In this document: piece by piece, positions 16,628 to 25,573 of the stretch
Layout of the letters: the number at the start of each line of letters is the position of its first letter
Numbering within the stretch: position 1 is the first letter of the stretch
Source of the DNA: Candidatus Poseidonia sp.
Lineage (GTDB): Archaea; Thermoplasmatota; Poseidoniia; Poseidoniales; Poseidoniaceae
DNA: 32,081 bases
NCBI GenBank assembly: GCA_023254355.1
Contig: JALRLR010000007.1
Span: forward strand, 1-32,081
Direction of reading: 5' to 3'
Position numbers and translations under genes: made by a program
The notes under the pieces: generated by a model
The model's input: only the letters and a program-made list of their open reading frames with translations
Databases searched by the model: none
Told to the model about the DNA's origin: nothing

Positions 16628-19276
16628 TCACGCATCCTGCGGGTCATCATCTTCGGCTTGGGGTTTCAAGACCTTTGCAGGCGACTTGGAGACGGGTTTG
16701 AGGGTGCCTTTGACCGGACGGAGGACCGCCGTGGACGGTTTGCCAACGGAGGGCGAGGGGGGCGGGCCGCGTTTCTTCTCAGGGATCAGCATGTGGCCCA
16801 CCGGCGTCAGGGTGGCCGTGCGGACCTCCTCTTCCTGTTCAAGCGGTCGAAGCACGCCACGAATCGGTTTGAGCAGCGTGGTTGGACGGGTCATGGCGGT
16901 GGGTGAGTCCTCCACCGATTCAGGCGATGTGTCGAGTTCAAGTTCATCGACGGCGAGGTCGTCGTCCATCGTTTCGGTCTCCAACAGGTGCTCTTGGACT
17001 TCCTCGTCCAAGTCAACCTCTTCGGCCATCTGCTCCTCGACCTCGAGCACCTCGTCGTCCATCGGTTCGTCGAGAACGGGGTCGTCCATCTCGACGTCCG
17101 CTTCCTCAAGTTCCCCAACGGCTTCGGGAGCTTCCATCGCAGGGCTCAACGTTGCCTCAACGGGTACCTCATCCTCTTGGGAAAGTTCGGGCTGGGCTTG
17201 CAAGGGCGGTGCCCCGATGGGTTGGCGAACGGTCCGTACGGGTTGTGGCATCCCGGGTTGGGCCAACGGTTGCCGCACGTTTCGGGTCGGTGCAGCCGGG
17301 GCCATTTGTCCAGCCAGGGGTCTGGCGCTGGTCATTGGGGCGCGCATGCCTCCCAAGCCCATGCGTGGTTCTTGGGGTGCCTGTTCACCCATCAAGCCAC
17401 GCAACGGTCGACCCGCGGCGGCACCCAAGCCGTCAGGACGGGCCCCCAGAGCGGTGGGGTCCATGGCGCCGGCACCAAAGGCTGCTGGGGCTTGGCCCGA
17501 GATGGATTGCATCCACTTTTGCCGCTTTTCGGCTCGGGTATCGGTGGCTTGCAAGGTGCTGTATTCCATTTCCCTGGAGCGGAGTTCGGCCTCATCGGCA
17601 TCGATTTCGCCTTGGATTTGTTGGTTCACGGCCTCGCGCATCTTCTCTTCGGCCATTTCCTTGAAGGAATCCATCTTCTCGGCAAGCCCCTTCAAACGGT
17701 CACGGATTTCAGCGCGCTTGAGGCCCAATTGGGCTTCGATTTCTGCCCGAATTTGGGCTTCACGCTTGCGCACGTCAATGAGTGCCTTGTTGCGCATGAT
17801 CTCTTCCCGCTTGTCCAGTTGCCGTTCGAGTTGAGAGGCCACTTCCTCTTCCTTGCGGGATTTGAATTCACGGAGCCGCTCTTCCATTTCAACTTCCAAC
17901 TCAAGGGCGGTTTCTTCCTTCAGCAGGTCAAGGTCGGTTTCGTGGGTGAGCCGCTCGTTGCGCAGTTGCGCATCGACTTCGGACATGATGGCCTTGCGAG
18001 CTGCGGCTTCCCGGGATTGGAATTCGAGGTCCAAGCGTTCGCTCCAATCCTGCTTGTTGGCCGAGTATTGAGCCTCAAGTTGTTCACGGAGTTCAGCCTC
18101 TCGCTCGTAGCGGTAACGGGAGAGTCGATTCTGGATCTCGGCTTCTCGAGCATGACGGTAAGCGTTGAAATCGTGCTCCATTCGGTGCTCAAGTTCAGCC
18201 TCAATTTCAGTTTGGAGGCTTCGTGAGATGTCGTCGATGGCTTTGTTGAACGTGAGGTCGTACCGTGCCTTCAAGCGAGCCTTGCGCTCGGCGAGGCGGG
18301 ACGCCTGTTGTTCGTTGAGTTGTTGTTCGATTTGAACCCGGAGCTCGTCCCGTCGCTTGGCGATGGCCAACTCCACGTCTTCCCGCATGCGGTCTTCCAT
18401 CTCGTCGGTCTCTCGCCGCAACTGGGCTTCGATGTCGTCCTGAAGTTGCTGAGCAATGTCTTCCTCCAGACGGAGGCTACGCCGTTCGAATTCAACTTTT
18501 AACCGGGCTTCTCGTTGCTTGAGTCGCTGCCGTAATTGTTGTTCAAGGCGGGTTCGGATGCCTCGTCGAAGCTGCTCTTCTCGCTCGGCGAGCAACGCTT
18601 CGTGCCCGTCTTCAAGGCGAGCGATTTCATGTTGTTCCATTTCGGTGAACCGCTGTTCCATTTCCTCTTCCAAGTTGGCTTCGATGGTTCGGAGTCGGTC
18701 TTGGAGTTCTTGGTTGTACTCCAGTCGGAGCCGCTCTTTTTGGATGGAAAGACGTCGCTCGTACTCTTCCTGAAGTTGGGTTTCAATGGAGGCCTTGATC
18801 GATTCCTTGCGCTCCTCAAGACGCCGGTGCTGTTCCACCCCGTGTTGCTCGTGCAGCGCTTCCACTTGACGCTGGAGGCGGAGGTCCAATTCGTGGCGAA
18901 CCCGTGCCTCTTCATGGGCCAAGGCGTCACGTTCGAGGCTTTCCAACTCGCTTTCCATGGCCGTTCTCAAATCTCGTTCAAGGGCGTCCAGCGTGAGTTC
19001 GTGCTGTGTGGCCAGGTCACGAGCGATGTTGGATTTCATGGCGTTGACACGCTCGGTGATGGCCTGCTGACGCAAGCGCCGCTCACGGCGAAGGTCGGTT
19101 CGGAGTCGCTCCTCTTGGCGGTAGCGTGCTTGGGTGCCAATGGCTTCGTCGAGGGTGGTTGCGCCCGCCGAGGTGAATTGAGAGCGGAGGGCAGCAAGCG
19201 TCACGCGCTCGTCCGCATCGTGCCCGTTCTGTGCTGCCGTGGTGGCCTCACCGTCGTGGCTTTCGCTCGTGCTCAT
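16628..19276 (-). CDS. giant coiled-coil protein with Pro/Met/Gly linker, acidic region and basic C-terminal LxP repeats
   Basis: About 880 aa from ATG 19276. Roughly residues 50-590 are almost uninterrupted R/E/L/Q-rich helix, then APAAFGAGAMDPT... linker, EVEEQMAEEVDLDEEVQE acidic region, then LLKPIRGVLRPL...VLRPVKGTLKPV. Confidence 0.85.
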   Translation of the reverse strand: MSTSESHDGEATTAAQNGHDADERVTLAALRSQFTSAGATTLDEAIGTQARYRQEERLRTDLRRERRLRQQAITERVNAMKSNIARDLATQHELTLDALERDLRTAMESELESLERDALAHEEARVRHELDLRLQRQVEALHEQHGVEQHRRLEERKESIKASIETQLQEEYERRLSIQKERLRLEYNQELQDRLRTIEANLEEEMEQRFTEMEQHEIARLEDGHEALLAEREEQLRRGIRTRLEQQLRQRLKQREARLKVEFERRSLRLEEDIAQQLQDDIEAQLRRETDEMEDRMREDVELAIAKRRDELRVQIEQQLNEQQASRLAERKARLKARYDLTFNKAIDDISRSLQTEIEAELEHRMEHDFNAYRHAREAEIQNRLSRYRYEREAELREQLEAQYSANKQDWSERLDLEFQSREAAARKAIMSEVDAQLRNERLTHETDLDLLKEETALELEVEMEERLREFKSRKEEEVASQLERQLDKREEIMRNKALIDVRKREAQIRAEIEAQLGLKRAEIRDRLKGLAEKMDSFKEMAEEKMREAVNQQIQGEIDADEAELRSREMEYSTLQATDTRAEKRQKWMQSISGQAPAAFGAGAMDPTALGARPDGLGAAAGRPLRGLMGEQAPQEPRMGLGGMRAPMTSARPLAGQMAPAAPTRNVRQPLAQPGMPQPVRTVRQPIGAPPLQAQPELSQEDEVPVEATLSPAMEAPEAVGELEEADVEMDDPVLDEPMDDEVLEVEEQMAEEVDLDEEVQEHLLETETMDDDLAVDELELDTSPESVEDSPTAMTRPTTLLKPIRGVLRPLEQEEEVRTATLTPVGHMLIPEKKRGPPPSPSVGKPSTAVLRPVKGTLKPVSKSPAKVLKPQAEDDDPQDA

Positions 19277-19383
19277 TGGAATCCCATCCACTTCTTCATG
19301 GGCTTCTCTTCATAGATAAGGAGCGCGACGCTGATGGTGCTCAATCGGGCGCTTTTGGGCCCTCTGGAAAGGGACGGAAGCGG

Positions 19384-19776
19384 TCAAAAACGCACCACGA
19401 ATTCAGTCTCGCAGGCTGGGCAGGCGATGTTTCGTGCACCCGGCCGTCGTTTCATTCGCAGGTTGCGTTCACAGCCGGGACAGGCGATTTCAACACGGGG
19501 GGTCTGTGCCTCGAGGGTGAAGTAAGCCTCGCAGGTGCCGCACTTGAGTTGCGCAGGGCGTTGGTCGACGCCCGCCACCAGAACCTTGGAACACGCCGGG
19601 CAGGAAAGTTTCTCCTCCTTCCACTTGCGTCGAGTCAACGGGTGGTCAATGCGAACCTTCGCCTCGCAAAGCAGACAACTGACTTCGCCCAACGTCATGG
19701 GGAGCATCCCCTCGCATTTCGGACACGACAGGGCTGGTGGCGCTATTTGGGATTCGACCACCAATTCGTCCGCCAT
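19384..19776 (-). CDS. protein with three tandem zinc ribbons
   Basis: 130 aa with six CxxC knuckles: CPKC, CLLC, CPAC, CGTC, CPGC, CPAC. Confidence 0.8.
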   Translation of the reverse strand: MADELVVESQIAPPALSCPKCEGMLPMTLGEVSCLLCEAKVRIDHPLTRRKWKEEKLSCPACSKVLVAGVDQRPAQLKCGTCEAYFTLEAQTPRVEIACPGCERNLRMKRRPGARNIACPACETEFVVRF

Positions 19777-19782
19777 GCTGCA

Positions 19783-20301
19783 TCACTTCTTTTTGGAGTA
19801 GAGCACCAGTTGTTCAGGGATGAAGTTCCACGGAATGTCCAAGGTCAATCCAAACTCTTCGGAGAGGCGAGCCATCAACTGTTTGGCGCTCACTTGGTCG
19901 CGAGAACCCTCCAAGTTCAACACGATCACGTCGCGCCCCTCCTCATCGACCGCCAGGGAGGCGAGGGTGGCGTTCACGGTGTTGCCCGCGGTTGGCGAGG
20001 GCGTGCTCACCACGGGTGCGGGCGTGGATGGGGTGAGGTTGGTAGCGTTGAGCAATTCGGGCAGCGCAACGTGCTTTTGGACGCGCCACCATCGAGCACG
20101 GCCTTCGTCTCGATGATTTTCAACCAACTCGAGGCCGGCGAGTTTCTTCAGGTGATGGTAGAGGTTGTAGCGGTCAACCCCCAAGGCTTCTTGGAGTTGG
20201 ACGGTGCTCATCTCGTCGGTTGAGGCCAGCGCCACATACGCCCCGCGCCGTGTCGGATGAGCGAGAGCGGTCGTGATGGGGTCGCCTCGTACTCGTGCCA
20301 T
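19783..20301 (-). CDS. ArsR-like winged-helix transcriptional regulator
   Basis: DPITTALAHPTRRGAYVALASTDEMSTVQLQEALGVDRYNLYHHLKKLAGLELVENHRDEGRARWWRV is a typical ArsR/HTH_20 wHTH, followed by a Pro/Thr linker and a C-terminal domain. Confidence 0.8.
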   Translation of the reverse strand: MARVRGDPITTALAHPTRRGAYVALASTDEMSTVQLQEALGVDRYNLYHHLKKLAGLELVENHRDEGRARWWRVQKHVALPELLNATNLTPSTPAPVVSTPSPTAGNTVNATLASLAVDEEGRDVIVLNLEGSRDQVSAKQLMARLSEEFGLTLDIPWNFIPEQLVLYSKKK

Positions 20302-20365
20302 TCGCCCACCGGTTGGGAAGAGAGGCCCTTAGGGTTTGAAGGTGTCCCTTCCATTGAGCGGAGGC

Positions 20366-23077
20366 TCAGGCCGCCTTTGACGGGAGGTAGCGAGCCCTCA
20401 ACGAAGCAAAGGCCTGTTTGGTGTCGTCCACCATCGTTTTCAGCGTCTCTTTGAGCAACGGAAGGGCTTGGCCATTCTGCGCCAAACGGGCACCGTTCAA
20501 GATCACCAAGATCACGGAGGCTTCGTGAATCAATACACCGACCCAGAGCTGGTCGTACCACTGTTGGATGACGGCAAAGACGAGCGTCACGGTGATGGCG
20601 ACGGAGAAAAACAGGTTTTGCATCAGGGTGCGTTGGGCCTGTCGAGCCAGGTCGATCATCTCCGTGAGCATGCGAGGGTCGTCCCCTGGAACCAAGATGT
20701 CGGCTGCCTCAAGGTTCACCGTTTCGCCGGTGCCCACGGCCACCCCCACATCGGCGACGGCCAAGGCGGCAGCGTCGTTGAACCCGTCACCGACCATCAT
20801 GGTGACGTGGGAGGCGGAACGTGCCTTGACCCACTTCACCTTGTCTTCCGGGCTGAGGCCACCGTGCGCAGCGCTCTCGGCCAATCCCACGGAACGAGCA
20901 AATTCGGAAACGGCGCTTTGATGGTCGCCGGACAGAATTTCAACGTTGACCGAGCGGTCGTGAAGCGAAGCGATGAGCGTAGCCGAGCCGTCGCGAGTGT
21001 CGTCGTGGATGAAGGTGACCAAGGCGATGGCTTGGCCGTCCTTGGCCAACAAACTCGCTCCGTTTCCGTCGGTCTTGGCCTTGAGAAACGCTTCTTGGAG
21101 CCCCGCTTCGATCTCAATGCCCAGCGGTTCGGCTTTGTCAGGCCGTACGAACGCCACCTCACTGCTTCCGAAGGTTCCCTGCACCCCTGCATCGATGTCA
21201 TGCAAGGCGGAGATGCTCGCCGCCTTCACTCCCAAAGCCTCGCAATGGTCGACGATGGCCAGGGCGTAGGGATGGGAGGAACGGGATTCCAGTCCCATCA
21301 TGATCTTCAGAGCGCTTTCTTTACGTCGTTGCTTCCCCATCACGACCTCGCCGACGGTTGGACGGCCCGAGGTCAAGGTTCCGGTTTTATCGAGCAAGAC
21401 ATGGTTCACCCTTGCCATTCGCTCCAAGGCATCGCCACCTCGAACGATGACGCCTCGGTGAGCGGCGTTGGAGAGCGCGGCGGCATGGGGTACCGGCGTG
21501 GCCAAGAGCAAGGCGCAGGGGCACGAGACCACCCACAAGAGCAGGATAATTTTCCAGTTGTCGGGGAACATGAAGTACCATACGGCGAAGGCTCCAAACA
21601 AGACCAACGGCACCCAAATTGCCGTGAATTTCTCGATGCCGCTGTGCAGGCGTGGAGGGGCTTCTCGGAAGGAATGGACGGCGTCGATCAGCCCCGAGAG
21701 CCGAGTCGCATCCCCCACCGCCACCACTTCGCAGACCACGGGACCTCTGGCCAACACCAAGCCCGCTTCGATCACGTCGCCGACATCGACATCGACGGGC
21801 ACGGATTCTCCGGTTAAGGGGGCTTTGTCGAGCGCCCCTTTGCCTTCTACGATTCGACCGTCGGCAGGGATGAGTTCGCCACTGCGAATCTCGATTCGGT
21901 CTCCCGGGCGAATCAAATCGATGGGAACGGTTTCGGTCGCTGGTTGGGCTTGATTGGCGGTGGGCAACACGGGTCCGCCAGCCATGGGAAGCGAGAAGCC
22001 CACTTTCGGCGTCGTGATGGACATCTCCGGCGTCAAACAGAGGGCTTGGGAGGTGTTCACTTTGCGCGCCGTTCGAGGCAGACGGTCAAGGCCTCCTTGC
22101 ATGGCTTCACGAGCCTTGAGCAAGGCGTCCCCTTCCAGGTGGGCCGTAAAGGCAACGAGGATGGTCACGATGAGAGCTTCTTCCCACATCCCAAGAATTC
22201 CAGCGCCGAGGACGGCGAGGCTGGTGAGCACCTGAAAACCCATTTGCAGGTTCTTGAGCGAGGCGATCGCTTCCTTGAACATCTGAAGCCCACCGATGAG
22301 GACGCCAGGCAACGCCAAGATTGGAATCAACAGCCCGTGATACCCGAGGAGTTCAGCGATCATCACCAAGGCGAGAACCGGCAACGCGATACCTCCGCCG
22401 ATCAAGCGCCACTGGTCGGGGCGCAGACGGTTGGAGGTGGCGACGGTAAGCTTCACTTCGCTGCCCGTCACGTGAGCCAACGCCCGCTCTCGGGCTTCAA
22501 CGAGGCCGCGCTCGGCGCTGGCCACCAATTGGACGAGGATTCGGTCGTCCTCGGAAACTTCAGCATCCAACACACCGGGTTGTCGACGAAGCAAGCGTTC
22601 GAGTTGAGCGACCGGAACGCCGTTTCGATGGGCCACGGCTTTGGCTCGAACCCCCACCAGTTCGTGATGTTCCACGTCCGGAGCGTGGCCGAGGGAGCGC
22701 AAGACCGACGAAACTTCGGACAGCGGGCCTTCTTCAAGGTCAACGCTGACCTTGACTTCCCCGGAAGTGGCGGAAACATTGGATTCGGTGACTTGTTTCA
22801 TGTGGCGTAGCGCTCCCATCGCTTTCGCTGCACAATCCGGGCAATCCATGCCCAACAACGGCCAACTCACGGTGAAGGAGCCGCTCACCTCCTCGACGAA
22901 GGTCGTGTCAACCACTTCGGCGTCCAACACCGCCTCTTCTTGCTTGGGTGCAGGGGCGGGGGCCACCGTCTGGATGGCCGCAGGCGGAGACGGGACGGGT
23001 TCGTCGTCTTCCAGCGAGAGGAAGACATCGTCGTGCCCGTCGTCTCCCATGGGACGAACGAACAAACGGCTGTTCAT
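20366..23077 (-). CDS. heavy-metal-translocating P1B-type ATPase
   Basis: N-terminal HMA GMDCPDCAAK, TGES, VSCPCALLLATP (CPC), LDKTGTLTSGRPTVGEV, HP locus SSHPYALAI, MVGDGFNDAAALAVADVGVAVG. Confidence 0.93.
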   Translation of the reverse strand: MNSRLFVRPMGDDGHDDVFLSLEDDEPVPSPPAAIQTVAPAPAPKQEEAVLDAEVVDTTFVEEVSGSFTVSWPLLGMDCPDCAAKAMGALRHMKQVTESNVSATSGEVKVSVDLEEGPLSEVSSVLRSLGHAPDVEHHELVGVRAKAVAHRNGVPVAQLERLLRRQPGVLDAEVSEDDRILVQLVASAERGLVEARERALAHVTGSEVKLTVATSNRLRPDQWRLIGGGIALPVLALVMIAELLGYHGLLIPILALPGVLIGGLQMFKEAIASLKNLQMGFQVLTSLAVLGAGILGMWEEALIVTILVAFTAHLEGDALLKAREAMQGGLDRLPRTARKVNTSQALCLTPEMSITTPKVGFSLPMAGGPVLPTANQAQPATETVPIDLIRPGDRIEIRSGELIPADGRIVEGKGALDKAPLTGESVPVDVDVGDVIEAGLVLARGPVVCEVVAVGDATRLSGLIDAVHSFREAPPRLHSGIEKFTAIWVPLVLFGAFAVWYFMFPDNWKIILLLWVVSCPCALLLATPVPHAAALSNAAHRGVIVRGGDALERMARVNHVLLDKTGTLTSGRPTVGEVVMGKQRRKESALKIMMGLESRSSHPYALAIVDHCEALGVKAASISALHDIDAGVQGTFGSSEVAFVRPDKAEPLGIEIEAGLQEAFLKAKTDGNGASLLAKDGQAIALVTFIHDDTRDGSATLIASLHDRSVNVEILSGDHQSAVSEFARSVGLAESAAHGGLSPEDKVKWVKARSASHVTMMVGDGFNDAAALAVADVGVAVGTGETVNLEAADILVPGDDPRMLTEMIDLARQAQRTLMQNLFFSVAITVTLVFAVIQQWYDQLWVGVLIHEASVILVILNGARLAQNGQALPLLKETLKTMVDDTKQAFASLRARYLPSKAA

Positions 23078-23153
23078 CAATCCTGCGTCAACGGCAATGG
23101 GCTCGTCTGAGGTCGGGCGAATCTTCTTGCTCGTCGGCCGCTTGGCTCACATC

Positions 23154-23885
23154 ATGCAATGGCTACCGGAGGGGTGGGTTCCTCGAGTGGTGGTCATCGA
23201 CATCGACGGTACCATCACGGACGGCAACAAATCGTTGTCCGTTGAGGCGGTTCAAGCCTTGCGGCAACTCGAGGCCCACGGCATTCCGGTGGTGTTGGCG
23301 ACGGGGAACGTTCGACCCGTGGCGTACGGTCTGTGGCGCTTTATCGGTCTCTCGGGTCCGTTGTGTTGTGAGAACGGCGGAGTTCTTTGGCATCCCTCGT
23401 GGCCTGATGCCGTGGTTCGTGCTTCGGGTGAAGAAGCCCAAGAGGCCGCGCAATGGCTCAGCGAACGGATTGAAGGCTTGGACAGCGCAGGCATCGCCAC
23501 CAACCGATGGCGAGAAAGCGAGTGGTGCTTGTTCCCTGACGAAGATTTGGACGCCGTGTGCTCGCTGATGGCCAAAAGTCCGTGGGCCCACTTGAGCGTG
23601 GTCCGCACCGGTTTTGCCATTCACCTCATGGACCCCGTGTTGAGCAAAGGGCAAGGCCTCCAGGAACTCTTTGAGCGGCTTGGTTGGTCCTTGGACGAGG
23701 CGTTGTGCGTGGGCGACGCACCCAACGACCTCTCGATGTTCGATGTATGCCGGTGGTCGGTGGCCGTTGGCGGCGCCTTTGAAGACGTGCAAGCAGCGGC
23801 GGATGTGGTTTCGCCTCATGCCCACGGTGCCACGTTCCAACCCCTCGTTGAGGCCGTTTTGAGGGCGCACGGTGCAGAGGTGTAG
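23154..23885 (+). CDS. HAD-superfamily phosphatase, archaeal phosphoglycolate phosphatase-like
   Basis: VVVIDIDGTITDGNKSLSVEAVQALRQLEAHGIPVVLATGNVRPVA; SKGQGLQELFERLG; CVGDAPNDLSMFDV. Confidence 0.85.
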   Translation: MQWLPEGWVPRVVVIDIDGTITDGNKSLSVEAVQALRQLEAHGIPVVLATGNVRPVAYGLWRFIGLSGPLCCENGGVLWHPSWPDAVVRASGEEAQEAAQWLSERIEGLDSAGIATNRWRESEWCLFPDEDLDAVCSLMAKSPWAHLSVVRTGFAIHLMDPVLSKGQGLQELFERLGWSLDEALCVGDAPNDLSMFDVCRWSVAVGGAFEDVQAAADVVSPHAHGATFQPLVEAVLRAHGAEV

Positions 23886-23889
23886 GCGG

Positions 23890-24639
23890 ATGCATGCAAT
23901 GGGCATTGACCTCGGTGGCAGCGGTTTCCGGCTCGGGGTGTTTGACACCGAAACCGGCGAAACGGTGCGCGAAGTCGAGGCCCATCGACACGGCTCCTCA
24001 ACCGCTCCCGAAGCGGTGCTGGCCGCTTTGGCGAGCGTGCTGGGCGACATGGATTGGAAGGGTCCGATGGGGATCGGGTTCCCCGGTGCGGTGGAACGGA
24101 ACACCATCCTCACCGCACCGAACCTTGGAGATGCTTGGTGCGGCTTTGACCTTCATGCGGCGTTGGCCCCGTTTCACGGGGGACATCTGGCGGTGTTGAA
24201 CGACGCCGATGCGGTTGCTGAAGGCGAACGTCGTTTCGGTCAAGGCCATGGAAACCATTCGACCGTGCTCACCCTCACCGTGGGAACGGGTTTGGGCACC
24301 ACCGTTCACCAAGACGGGTCGTTGGTGCCCAACTTGGAATACGGGCGACTTCCTCATCCCTCACGCGCCGGCGTGCTCGAACAGCATCTCTCGGGCAAAG
24401 CTCGCACCGAAGAAGGCTTGAGCCTCGAAGCATGGTGCCTTCGATTTCAGGAAGGGTTGGCTTTTCTCGAAGACTTGGTTTCTCCAACCTTGGTGGTCTT
24501 GTACGGGGGAATCATGGAGCATTGGGAGGCGATTCGCCCTCGTCTGAAGGCCAACGCTCAACTGGAACCCGCTCAGTTATTGCACTGCGCTGGACCGCTT
24601 GGGGCGGCGGCTTGGGTGGCCGATCAAGCCGTTGAATGA
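23890..24639 (+). CDS. ROK-family sugar kinase, polyphosphate glucokinase-like
   Basis: MGIDLGGSGFRLGVFD, GIGFPGAV, VLNDADAVAEGE, VLTLTVGTGLGTTV, LEYGRLPHP (modified ROK ELGH), EEGLSLEAW. Confidence 0.8.
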   Translation: MHAMGIDLGGSGFRLGVFDTETGETVREVEAHRHGSSTAPEAVLAALASVLGDMDWKGPMGIGFPGAVERNTILTAPNLGDAWCGFDLHAALAPFHGGHLAVLNDADAVAEGERRFGQGHGNHSTVLTLTVGTGLGTTVHQDGSLVPNLEYGRLPHPSRAGVLEQHLSGKARTEEGLSLEAWCLRFQEGLAFLEDLVSPTLVVLYGGIMEHWEAIRPRLKANAQLEPAQLLHCAGPLGAAAWVADQAVE

Positions 24640-25523
24640 GGGGCTTCTTCCAACGAGAAGGAGGTCACCATCTGCATGGCTTGACCGTACCGAATCTTCC
24701 CGATGTATTCCTTGCTTCGGCCGTGCGTAACGACACGGAGGCGGTAGGTGCAGAGCCGCTTCGTGCGTCGCTTTTTGTGGTGCTTGTAGAAGTGAACGCC
24801 GATTTTGTACGCCCCAAGGGGGGCTTGCTCCTTCCAAACAACGTTCTCAACCGGGGTGTTGGAAACCGGGCGGACGTTCATATCGACGTCGAGTTCGCCG
24901 CCGCAGTCGCTGGTTTTGTTGTTGAAGTAAATGCGTTCGCCCGATGGACAAAAGACATGCAGGTCCAAGTCGTTGTAATCGTCCCAAGCCAACGACACCT
25001 GCACCACTCCAGAGGCCCCGCCTTCTCGCTCAAGACGTTCATCGATGTTCACTTCGACGGACTCGCTTTCAGGCTCAGCCACCACGACCCCGCTCCCAAG
25101 CTGTTCCTCCGCCACCAGCGCCGCATGGGTGTTCATGGGAGGTTCGTTGTTTTCGATCCACGTTGACCTGGCTTCAAGTTCCATCAAACGTTCATCTTCG
25201 TGGAGATCCTCGGCGTCCTCCTCTGCCTCCCCATCTTCAGCAAGGGGCTGAATCAAGTCAAGTTCCATGATGTTTCGATTTCGGCGCTCTTCGCGTTCTT
25301 GCCACGCCGTTCGTTCGCTGGACGGCACCTCGCCGACCTGCGGCAGGTTGACCAAGAGGCGCATGCTTCCTTCATGCAGGCCGATGCGTGTGGTGGTGCT
25401 GTATTTGGCAGCCAGAGCGAGGGCGCGCAAACGGGCGTTGCGTTGCTGCCAGTACCGTCCGATCAAGTAGGCCCCCATGCCTCCAACGCCAAGGCTGGTG
25501 AGGGTGGTCACGGGTTCAACCAT
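24624..25523 (-). CDS. YfaP/DUF2135-like domain protein with N-terminal hydrophobic segment and acidic linker
   Basis: VQVSLAWDDYNDLDLHVFCPSGERIYFNNKTSDCGGELDVDMN...VENVVWKEQAPLGAYKIGVHFYKHH matches the YfaP-type pattern (L.W....DLDLHV..P.G..I.......GG.LDVD). Confidence 0.65.
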   Translation of the reverse strand: MVEPVTTLTSLGVGGMGAYLIGRYWQQRNARLRALALAAKYSTTTRIGLHEGSMRLLVNLPQVGEVPSSERTAWQEREERRNRNIMELDLIQPLAEDGEAEEDAEDLHEDERLMELEARSTWIENNEPPMNTHAALVAEEQLGSGVVVAEPESESVEVNIDERLEREGGASGVVQVSLAWDDYNDLDLHVFCPSGERIYFNNKTSDCGGELDVDMNVRPVSNTPVENVVWKEQAPLGAYKIGVHFYKHHKKRRTKRLCTYRLRVVTHGRSKEYIGKIRYGQAMQMVTSFSLEEAPHSTA

Positions 25524-25573
25524 ACACCCTATTTTCTCCCTCTTCCTTTATGAGAGGTCCGTTCAAAGCCCCA

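Noticed and set aside
16988-18226. 412-aa plus-strand ORF opposite the coiled-coil gene
   Set aside because: Antisense shadow of a highly biased coiled-coil coding sequence; no recognisable motifs, and the minus-strand frame is continuous over the entire region.
20468-21817. 449-aa plus-strand ORF (and 21944-22810)
   Set aside because: Antisense to the P1B ATPase, which has all diagnostic motifs; no domain signature in the shadow ORFs.
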